From Adiantum capillus-veneris (taxonomy: Eukaryota > Streptophyta > Polypodiopsida > Polypodiales > Pteridaceae), in the NCBI GenBank assembly GCA_014529385.2, contig CM043960.1, forward strand, positions 32,285,396 to 32,349,395: a stretch of 64,000 nt of DNA. Reading direction: 5' to 3'. Positions 31,338 to 40,914 of this stretch are shown in pieces. Position 1 is the first letter of the stretch; every line of letters begins with the position of its first letter. Position numbers and translations under genes: made by a program. Below the pieces are notes generated by a model, which saw nothing but the letters and a program-made list of their open reading frames with translations, was not told the origin of the DNA and did no database searches.

Positions 31338-32384
31338 TGAGAGAGAACACACACACACACACACAAGGGAAGCCCCAGCTTGAAGAGGCAGCAAGGACAC
31401 TTGTCAAGTTCCTCCCCATGTTGCCCTCATGGTGTGCCTGAAGCCTATTGGTTGGCCACCCAAGGGATCCAATGATAATTTAGGATATTTAATTAATTGA
31501 TTTTGCATTTATCAAGTCCTCTCTCTCAAAGGGGAAAGGGGGACACTTGTTCCAAGGCTACCCATGTTGCTTGTAATGGCTCCTGCTTGTGATTGGCTAG
31601 GCCTGGAGGGGTCCAATGAGCTTCAAGCATGAGCTACAAGGGGGGGTTGACCCAAGAAAACTAGGGGGGTGCTTAGGGGGTATACTCACCCACACACACT
31701 CACAAACACTCTCATTGTGTACTATGCAAAGTGCAAGAGCTCCCTCTCCTTCTCCAAGCAAGTAGAGGTTGAGAGCCTACACCAACACTCTTGGCTATGG
31801 AGTGCAAATCCATCCAAGAGCCATGCTTCAATGCTTGAGCTTGCCATCTATTTCTTCTTCATTACTATGCTATTATGTATGCTAGCACAAGAGTTATGAT
31901 AAGTGAGGAACTAGCTCTTTCTCGTATGAAATGTTTCTTCTTCCTCTTCCCTACCCTCATTCCCTGCTAGCTCTCTCCACCTTCGAAGGTGTTTGAGGTC
32001 TTGGGACTGAGGCTTGGTATAGTTAAAGCTTTCTTCAAGTTTAGGTTATGCTATGATGGTGATGCATGAAGCTTTCCATCTTCATTGCTTCACCTAGGTC
32101 ACAAGGAACACAAAGAATGTATTGTAACAAGTCTCTCTTTATGGGAGAAATCATAATACAAATGCCTATTGGAGGGGGGACCGGCTCCACATAAATCCGG
32201 TCCTCAACTGTTGTCATGTTCTCTAAATTCTCTCTCTTGCAAAAGTATTGTCCATGCCAAGTTAACTAATTGCTATAATTATGTTGCTATCTTCAATTAT
32301 GTCTACCCGCTATGCTCATAAAATCATTTCTTGAAAGTACTATCATTAAATTCCGCTCAAATTGAATAGGCAAATTCCATTACA
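30726..32384 (+). mobile_element. Solo LTR in gag copy 2
   Basis: 1,659 bp with edges TGTCATAAAATC and CCATTACA, a perfect 5-bp duplication (TCTAA), and no internal region. It is a product of LTR-LTR recombination. It belongs to the family of 61832-63660 and is related to the LTR at 4592-6126. Inside are GGTGCTTGA-type short repeats (31015-31200), a run of 39 G (31298-31336), a CA repeat (31347-31364) and the GGACCGGCTCCAC region near 32180. Orientation (plus) is set by analogy with the PBS-bearing relative. No coding sequence is credible. Confidence 0.93.
31298..31336 (+). repeat. Homopolymer run of 39 G
   Basis: An uninterrupted G run lies in the solo LTR where relatives have a short GGAGGGGG. 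It may be replication slippage or an assembly/basecalling artefact. Confidence 0.95.
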
Positions 32385-33436
32385 TCTAATGTCATTCCAA
32401 ACCCCTCGAATTGAGTATGAAAGTCAAATATATGCTCTGCTCTTAGCACTTGCATAAAGCTCTCTAAGTGTTCATATGGATTCCCTGATCCACTGTATTT
32501 TCTAACCCATTTCTGAAAATCAACTGGTCTGACACGTCTATTTGCTTCAACTCCTGGTCTCCTGGCAGTTGGTCCTGTTCTGAGTCCTTCAAACCAATTT
32601 GTTGAAAATAATAACTCATGTAGCCCTGGACTGGTCTTAGTGTCACCCGGTTTTCTGCGTGATGAGGTGGTTTCTGGTTTCTTAACATTACTTTGAGAAG
32701 ATCTCTCACGGTGTTCATCTCTTGGAATGGTTTCTGGTCCTTGGCCCAATATCCAATCCCTTATGGAATATCCTTGATATTTGGTTTGTTCTACCTCCTC
32801 AAGAGTCATCATAACAAAATTGTTGTTATAACAATCCCTAAATAGGTAGGTTGGTAGATCTGCTGATTCTTTATCTTTGATCTTTAAGATATAGATGATC
32901 TTCATAGCCGTTAGTTGTCATGATTTGGCATGCGAAGTCTACAAAAGATCTTTTACTTTTCGATCCTCCCAACAATAGACTCCGATCCTAGGATTATCAG
33001 TTTTTAGCCGTTTCAAATGCTTCAAGTCTACTTGATCGTATCCCTCGAATTCTAAGGTTGGTGGTCTTTCTTTCGCTGACATATCTGGGATTATGGTGTT
33101 TACTTCTAACCCCCATTTGTCTATCACGTCAGGGTTTTCAACTTGTAAATATTAAGTTCCGTTTCTGTCCATGTACATTTTTCCTTGTTTGTTTGCCCTT
33201 ATCTCTTCTTTGAACTCAATACCATGGTCATCGATGCAAATAGCATACTCCTCGTTAGGATCCAGGTAAACCTGAGCTCCATGGCGATTAGTCTTATAAA
33301 ATGAAAGTATATGCTTATAGCGCACTGTCATCCCGATCTCTGAGTGAGTCGAGTAAGAAGACATTTCAAACGTTGAGTCTGAGAAAGTGTATGAGACTTC
33401 TTCAAGGATAGTGTGCAACGAATTGCCTTGATTCAC

Positions 33437-35481
33437 GCTTTCTTCGGTGGATACCCTACTGTAGATTTCTCCAAATATGGCTTGATTATCTAGTACACGA
33501 CCGGATCTAAGGTTTATAAATACTGGTGAAGCCTTGGATAGAGTACTTACCTTTGGATTGACTCGTCGTCAATTTCCACTTGACTTAATTGCAACTTCTG
33601 TTGAACTACCGATTCCTCGTCTACAACCTGATTCCTGTATAAATTTGATAAAGTTAGCTATTCTTTCACAAATACTATATAATTTTTGCTAACTATTGTG
33701 ATTGGTCTATGTGTATCACTTCAAATCGAGCTATGGGAGTCAGTAAATGACTTTCAGATTCAACTTTGACAAAAATCAAAGGATTAATCTGCAACTTAGA
33801 AACTGAGTGAACATGTACCAATTTGGATCCGATTGAACCCAAAGTTGCCCGGTGGCTTTGTATTGTGCTGGTCTATCACTGTACAAGTTCAAAAGTCAAA
33901 ATTGGTGTCTCTATGTAGGAGTAGTAAATAATTGCGATTATTTCTTTTCGTCAGTTTTTTACACTTTTTGGCTTGGTTTGGCAATTATACACTCTATTGA
34001 AGTCCCTGGACAAGTTTCAACAAGTTTGGACAAAATCTGTTTAAGATTACCAACTGTTTCGCGTCCGCAGACTTTGATTTCAAAAATGTAGCTTAGGTCT
34101 CACTTTTGTGGTCCAAATTTCACCAAAATTGGTTTGTGGGGTCTACTTGATATGCTTGACCCTGTGATATACTCAAATTGTAAAATTTTTAATTTTTGAA
34201 GCAGATGTAAATAATCAGGATTATTTATTCCAGCTATATTTTTATAAATTTTTGTCCCAACTTTGACACAGATTTGTTAAGCACCTCAAGTTAAGGTCCC
34301 TAGCCAAGTTTCAACAAGTTTGGACAAATTTTGATCAAATGGTCATCAATTTTCTGTCCCGCAGACTATCTTTACAAATGTTGGTCACAATTTCCAATCC
34401 AGTGATCCAAATCTTACCAAATTTGGTTTGTGGACTTATTACAATATGGTAAAACTAGTAGTATGTTGACTTGGTCAAAAAAGTTGAAAAATGAGACAGA
34501 AGTAAATAATCACGATTATTTACTACTGGTAATTTTTTACATCTTTTTGGTCAAGTAATCTTGTACACATGTTTATCACATCAATACAAACCTATGAATC
34601 AAATTTCATCAAGTTTGCACAATTTTTTTTCAAATTTACACTCAAGTTTCAAAAAGTCAGTACAAACTTTAGTTTTTACCCAGTTTTTTGTTAGTTTGGT
34701 GATCCAAATCTTTTGAGCCTTTACAAATATTGTTTGTACACATGCAATGAGTTGATGGTATAAACCTTGGTCAATTTGGAGCAGAAAGTTAATAATCGCG
34801 ATTATTAACTTTAGTTTTGAAATGAACACTTTTTTGCAATTTTTCAATGGCTAGTCTTTTCATGAGTTATTTTAAACCTATGAATCAAGTCAAAACTTAC
34901 TTTGGCCTAAAATATCAAAAAAAAGTAAATAACATGAGTTTTGACCAACTCTTGAAATTTTTACCTCGAAGTGTCTTTGAGCTTACCTACTGGTTCAGAC
35001 AACTTTTATGCTTACTCTGCAGTCGGATTGAGTGGTTTCGAGTCTTTTCGTGATATTTCTAGCCGTAGACCTGAAATTCTGCAACTTCAAAGAACAACTT
35101 ACACTTGATTCTTTCAGAAAGAGCAATGTTCTGAAATCCACTTCGAATTTTACTTACCCTACTCTTAAATTCTCATGCAATGGGGTTGTGGAAAGTATCT
35201 ACAAACACTTGTTTTCTTGTCTTTTATGGTTTTCTGAGCTTTGATCTTAAGACTTGTCTCGTCTATCAACCATTCTCAAAATCCTAATCGAATTCTACAA
35301 TCCTACACTCCTAAAGGCACTCAACAAGTACGATCCAAGCTACATCTACACAGCAAAAAACAACAATCTTAGGCTATACGATTTTTAAAAGAAATTTTTT
35401 AACTCTAAGCGATCATAGAGGAAGTTAAAAGATAACTTCACAAGACGCTCGTGTTTTTCCTTAGTTTAGGTCTCTTCGATC
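33437..35481. other. Gypsy 5' leader, copy 2
   Basis: Matches 28504-30113 as far as 35044, then continues uniquely to the PBS-like site. Palindromes lie at 33924-33944 (arm degraded), 34207-34227 (degraded), 34502-34523 and 34788-34809, at the same ~290-base spacing. No ORF of substance. Confidence 0.78.
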
Positions 35482-35499
35482 GTCGGTAACAGCGCAAAA
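35482..35499 (-). other. Primer-binding-site-like sequence of giant gypsy
   Basis: Directly inside the 5' LTR the minus strand reads TTGCGCTGTTACCGAC after two T. It resembles the TGGCGCCGTTGCC PBS common in plant gypsy elements, with several changes. Confidence 0.55.
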
Positions 35500-36430
35500 T
35501 GTGGAACGCATGTCTAACCTCACTATCCTATCATATTGCAGTATTAGCGAGAACCACGATTAAATTGTCAATCCATGGGATGAAACTGACTCGATTAGTG
35601 CATAGAGGCTACACGAGAGTGTCAATCTCTCGAAAAACAACAAACAACTTGCATCGAACTCAAGGTACACTCAAGTGACTGAAATCATCAAAAGCCAATC
35701 GCTCATCGGCAAACAAATCACATCCGTTACAGCATCAAATGGCATCCAAATGTAACGAAACTTTAAGAACATGTTTATAAGACCTAAGCACACATCCTTA
35801 TGGTTCAAACCCCACTTTAGGTCAAGTTTCAAAATCGCGATTATTAACAGTAGTGAATTTTTGACTTAATCGTTTTCAACCCAGAATGCATCTAAATACT
35901 TAGCAATGATGCCCCAATCCTCGCGTATGCTTAGTTTTTTATCTGAAAGTGTAAATTCCTAATTATGATGAAATTAGGCCGCAGTTCGGCAACGTCAAAA
36001 ACTACGAATTACTGTGATGTGTTTACGTCAATGCATAGAGCTTTTACTTACGGTTGCAATGTAACAAACGCGACTGCAATGTGACAACCGGAGAGGGAGT
36101 AAGAAGCGCGAGAAGGAGAAGAGTGAGCGCCGTTAGCTCACACTGTATATTTCATTATTCAAAACTTTAAAAAATAACTTACAAAAATTGACTTTTATAC
36201 CTTAGCCAAAGTTTTTGGTGGTCAAAACTAATAATATGGGAGTTCTACCAAAGATGGATAATGACAGGCTGGTACAATCTAGAAGCTTGTAGCCCCGGCT
36301 CATCAATTACAAAGTTTATCCGAAAAAATAGGAGTTACAATATTCTCGATTTATCAAAAATAATAAGTGTTTTACAATGAGATCTCCGAAAAATGATATC
36401 TGTGGTATCCGTGTTAGCTTGCTGCTTACA
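35500..36430 (-). repeat. 5' LTR of giant gypsy, full-length
   Basis: 931 bp. Its ends match the 260-bp left LTR. The central part (about 35623-36290), absent on the left, should carry U3/R signals. It includes a half palindrome AATCGCGATTATTAAC at 35833-35848, the same motif as in the leader. TSD TGTAC follows at 36431-36435. Confidence 0.87.
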
Positions 36431-36435
36431 TGTAC
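36431..36435. repeat. Target site duplication of giant gypsy (right)
   Basis: TGTAC, identical to 6200-6204. Confidence 0.85.
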
Positions 36436-39400
36436 CCTGTATTTTCTCTAAAGTAGGATCTTTAATCACAACTAAAATTTGGTTCTCATGGATTGCCCTA
36501 ATTAGCTCATTATAGAGATTGTAAACGGAAAGCAGTGCTCAAAAAACCTAGATTTAGTGTCATGCCACCTACCAATTTTGAAACTTACCTCTAAATTCTA
36601 AATTTGAAGATGAAAAAACCATAATTTTTATTAATTTTTTTTATTTAGTAAAAAAAGATTCAAATTTTGTCAATTACCTTTATTATTTCTCATATGTAGA
36701 TTTGCCAAGTTTTTGGAAACGGTTTTTTTCAAGCACTGATGGAAAGACTTTGTCTTTGCTCTTACTTTAATAGCTTTGACCATTCACCAAATATTAAATG
36801 CATAAACCCTTGGAATGGAGTGGCCATCAAAATGAACTCACACCCTTTGTTGTCACACTCTTGGTGCTAGGGTTCATTTTTGAAGGTTGCAGAGCCCTTC
36901 AAAACCACTTTTGACCTTCCAAAGAAGTGGTAAAATTTAGAGGATTTGTCTACGAAGGGCTATTGTGAGAATTTGCCCTTCTTGTGGAAGGACAGACCAA
37001 AGACAATGTTGCCTTTGAAGGGTATTTTTTCTCGAAAAGATTCAATACAGATACATGTATATTATATAGTCCTAAGTATAATATGATGATTTTTTTAACA
37101 CACCTAGAGATTGAAGACGAAGTTCCCAAGGTTGTACTTTTATTTATGTCACTTGATACATGTTTTATGTTGAATTTGGCTTTAAAATTTAGTGTAGATT
37201 TGGTGATTTTATATCTTGAAAAGGGGAAAAAAGAAGTATCATTGTGTGTGTGTGTGTGTGTGTGTGTGTCTCGGCCGGGAGGAAGAGCTCTGAGAAAAAG
37301 TCGAGATCAAGGAAGAGGGAGACCTGAACTGCCTTTTAGAGCTCTGAGAAGGTTGCAAACACATAAATGGGTATGTGGTTTTTGACTCCCTTTTTTAAGC
37401 TCAATTAGAAGGAACCATCAGGCAATGGGTGAAAGAACAGGAATATGTTGGTGATGGATCCTTCTCTGCAATCCACGCTCCCCATGGCTCTCGACAGATG
37501 AGCATGGATTGCAACAAAAGGTCAGTCAATGACCTTTCCCTCCCTTCAAGAGTGGGGGGGAGGAGGGCCAATTGTTCAGAAGGTTGCTGAGTACTGTGCA
37601 AGGGTTGAGGCTTTTCCAACTACTGAGTTGACTCAGAGAATGGGCATCCATAGTGTCAACAGCAAAGGCAATTCCACCTGATAACTTGCCTCCAAATGAT
37701 TGGATGTGTGCGCTTTCCATCCCGGGTGCTGACGTGGTGGTCATCCATCCCATGCAGGCTAGTATTCCGGCTCAGAATTGACAAGAGATGGACGATGTAG
37801 ATTCATTGCCCTCCAACCCCCGACCTTGACGAGCAGGAGAAGAAGGAAACTCAACCCTGAAAGCCCAAAGTGCCCCCAACGAGCACATGGCTTGACGAGC
37901 TTACCCTAAGCCCACTTGAGCCCCTCCTCGCACATTCAATGCTAAAAAGTGTGCAAAAGCGTCCTGTAGGATCGACACAGCTAGTGCACATGTTTGCCCA
38001 GGAGAAAAAGGACACACTCAAGGTTGAAACTTCGAAGAAAAGGAGTAAGTTTTCTTCATGGCAAGCTTGGAAATGTAGCCTGTATTTTGCAATTTTAACC
38101 CCAATGAAAACTACACTAAAGGCCAGTTTTTCTTAAACTCTGCATGGGAACAATTCGAGGCACTTGTAGTCGAGCTTTCATCAATACAAAGATCTGCATA
38201 ATGAGTTTCTGCCATACCTCTAGAGGTAAATGGCAGACTCAGCCATAATGAAGCCTGGCACTAGAAGAAGCAAACGAAAATATGGCAGATATCATAGGAC
38301 GTTACAAAAGGCTGCATTGGATTACCAATTGTCCTTTGTTGTGTGCGTGCGTGCGTGCGTGTATGTGTGTGTGAGTGAGTGAGAGAGAGAGAGAGGGTAA
38401 AAGCCAGCAAAGGTGACTTCATTTACCGTGGAAGCTTTTTTAAGAACATGCTCGTCTCTGCTACCTATAGCGCGCTACTTGAGAGTACAATGTGATTTGC
38501 TTGTTATTGCACACAAAATGAACTCTTTGCGTTGAGAGAGAGAGTGGTGACTAGCCTCATATGAAAGTGTCACAATAATCTACACTAGGTTGCCAAGTTT
38601 TCTGCGAAGCAATTTTCAACCTTTCTGAGTAGAAATTGTGATCTTTAAAGTGTTCCAAGCCAAGGTGTCACATAAATCATGTCGATTCACAATGGTGAGC
38701 TTGTCCACCCTTTTCCTTTAGAAAGAGCATATGGCTTGGAATATAGGCTATGCATAGGTAGTAGCCAAGGGAGGATGATAGCCTACTTGACTTTGTTCTC
38801 AGACAACTTGTTCAATCAACCACTGTCAAGGTTAAGGGTCAGGGAGCATGTAATCGCAGCCATCCATTACAGCAGCAATCCTGGGCGAAATAGCCAACCG
38901 ACGAACGCCATGTGATCAAAGGTTATTACAAAAATAGGACACTAAAGGTCCTTTCCCTACACCGTAATACATGCATATCTCATACGATATGGCCAAGGTA
39001 GTCAAGTTTAGGTAAGAATATTCAGCCTCTAATCCCACTTGTTTTTCCCTAGCCCCCCCAACCCCAGCCACCCTCAAGGGCACGCTCTTACAATACGAGT
39101 AGGAGATGCTTATGATCTCCTCAGGATCAGGAAACCAAGAGGGGACAGTGGAAGCGCACACCTACGCAAGATTACATATGTACAAAAAAAAAAAATCTCC
39201 ATTTCGTAGATCATTGAATTTGGAGCGTTTGCAACACCAGCAGCCATAAAAAGTGAAGGTAGCACTTCAAGAGAGCATTGGCACCATGAGCTTCATGTGA
39301 TGATAATTGCTCTTCAAAGCAACAAACCCAACAGAGGATAACCCTTGCAACTATCAAAGATGACCTATAATGTACGACAGGAAATTTCCCCATTTATGCG

Positions 39401-40914
39401 TAGTATATTTGGTTACTTTCAAGTGACAAAAGAGAACCATCTGCAGTATATTTCTAATTCATTCACTTGGGACACAATCTCTTCCATCCGTGGCATTAAA
39501 CCATTTGCTCAAATGGCCAACTGCATCTATAATAAGCCTTACTTTTCATCGGTGATGTCCTGACTTGTTCCCAGATTCCACTGAAATGAACCTATTTTAG
39601 GTGATGCAAAGCACTTGAGAGAACGCAAAAATAGTATCAACCACCCTAGTTCATGACTTCACAAACTTACACAGAGCAGCTCCCTTGCTAACAGCAATTG
39701 CTAAACTCTCCCAATGCAATCACTCGTTTCTGAAGCTCATTAAATTTTCTAGCTCCAGCAAGCGAGCTTGCTGTCATTTTTTTATAAGTTAACAGAGATT
39801 GATAAATCACAAAGTCTATATCAACTAGTAGAGTAGCCCAGCAAATCCTTCACTTTTGATTGCAAAAATCTCTCCTCTTTGCCCCCCCATTCCGGTACAC
39901 TCTTCAATTTTACTCCCTCATTTATGTCAACAAATACCCTTCAGTGCACTGCAAGAGAATTTTTGGCTAACCATCATCTCAATGGAGACCATCTCCACCA
40001 CCGTACTACAATCTCGTAAAAAAGATTGCCCACAATTTGACCTCTTGATTGGCTCTCTGAAAACTGCAAACTGCAACTCACCAGGTGCCATGCGCAGACA
40101 ATAGACAATAAAATAAAGTAGCAGGGACTTAAACTTGCTAACAACTTAAGCCTTCATGAGCATGTACAAAAAGTAAAAATCACTATTCATCTGCACACTA
40201 CAGAATCGCTTGTAGCTTGGCTTGCCAACTAAAAAGTTAATAAGGAGCTGTCTATTGAATACTAAAGCTCCAAATTTATCATATACCCAGAAAGAGAGTC
40301 TGTAAAAGAATTTTGGAACCAAAAGATACCATATACATTGGAGGTAAAAGGAAAAATTACCCAAATTTTGTCGGGAAGCAGAAGGCACACAGAAATTTGG
40401 CAGAAATTTAAAGAATACTTCTGCAAGGAAGTTGATACATTCAGTCTCCTTGCAACATAGCATGATGACAGCATCTGAATCAGCACGGCCGAGATAAGAG
40501 CTCGATGACACATTGGAAGTACAATAATCACAAGAATACACAATATCACAGGAACTCTTCACAAGATGTTAAACTCTCATCAAATATTCGATAAAAATTA
40601 CACCCACGCTAATAGGGGTACATTACGCATGTTCAAAAAGGTCTCTGCAGGACTGGGGCTTGCTGACCAGTAAGTGCTCATCAATGGAGTCACTGCACAA
40701 TCAAAATGCTTTTCATGACTATACTGTAACAATTACAAATTTGTTCAAAACTGGTACGGCGCAGCCTGTTTCTCAATTTTCAAACAGGTGCATACCATTC
40801 CCAAAACTACACGGCCTCAAAACAACCTCAAAGCACGCACAGAAAACAATAAATGCAGCTTGGTCTTCAAAAAGATCACCAGGGCTGCAGTTGGAAGCGA
40901 GGGAAAAAAATATA
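36436..40914. other. Intergenic host DNA, no gene recognised
   Basis: Several short open frames exist (for example 37526-37753 minus, 37870-38136 plus, 38679-38915 plus), but none has a motif, codon pattern or neighbour that I can support. GT repeats lie at about 37243-37269 and a GT/GA compound repeat at 38341-38396. The last few hundred bases (about 40560-40914) should be the 3' UTR and terminator of the G3BP-like gene. No clear AATAAA was picked out. Confidence 0.5.

Larger units (their letters stand above)
30114..33436 (-). pseudogene. Gypsy gag, copy 2, split by solo LTR and truncated
   Basis: Same reading order as copy 1: 33436-33152 (MNQGNSLHTILEEVSYTF), an extra in-frame TAA, 33127-32939 (MIDKWGLEVNTII), the shared in-frame TAG plus 11 codons, and 32905-32390 (SADLPTYLFRDCYNNNF, FQKWVRKYSGSGNPYEHLES). 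The solo LTR 30726-32384 follows, then 30720-30114 (ALTWFQNIPPRS and onward). It ends abruptly at the duplication junction near 30114. This copy keeps the frame at the two places where copy 1 is frameshifted, but has its own small deletion after ATRMK. Confidence 0.88.
26826..35044 (-). repeat. Tandem duplication of gypsy leader plus partial gag
   Basis: Unit 1 (26826-30113) and unit 2 (30114-35044) are direct repeats of about 3.3 kb once the solo LTR in unit 2 is discounted. Each holds gag from the Pro-rich region upstream to the leader palindromes. The junction near 30114 joins the leader end (GTGGTTTCGAGTC) to mid-gag (AAGTAGCACTCG), with a few bases of shared sequence. The units have since diverged by substitutions and small indels. 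Confidence 0.88.
6205..36430 (-). mobile_element. Giant nested Ty3/gypsy retrotransposon
   Basis: Both ends carry related LTRs with TG...CA termini and an exact 5-bp duplication (TGTAC). Reading on the minus strand: 5' LTR 36430-35500, PBS-like site, leader with palindromic repeats, gag, protease, RT/RNase H, integrase with protease upstream of RT (gypsy order), extra ORFs, purine tract, 3' LTR 6464-6205. No chromodomain is seen. The large size and extra 3' ORFs suggest the Tat/Athila side of plant gypsy elements, which is inference. Removing the nested TIR/copia block (about 6.5 kb), the solo LTR (about 1.7 kb) and one leader-gag duplicate (about 3.3 kb) leaves an element of roughly 19 kb. 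Many stops and frameshifts show the copy is dead. Confidence 0.88.

Noticed and set aside
31237-31419. Open frame with a long proline run
   Set aside because: It is the translation of the 39-G homopolymer and a CA repeat in a solo LTR.
37401-38136. Open frames on both strands near 37.5-38.1 kb
   Set aside because: No recognisable domain, splice structure or family resemblance; left as intergenic.
40146-40562. 138-residue minus-strand frame downstream of the G3BP-like gene
   Set aside because: Aromatic- and Cys-rich composition, no motif, and a position expected for 3' UTR or intergenic DNA.
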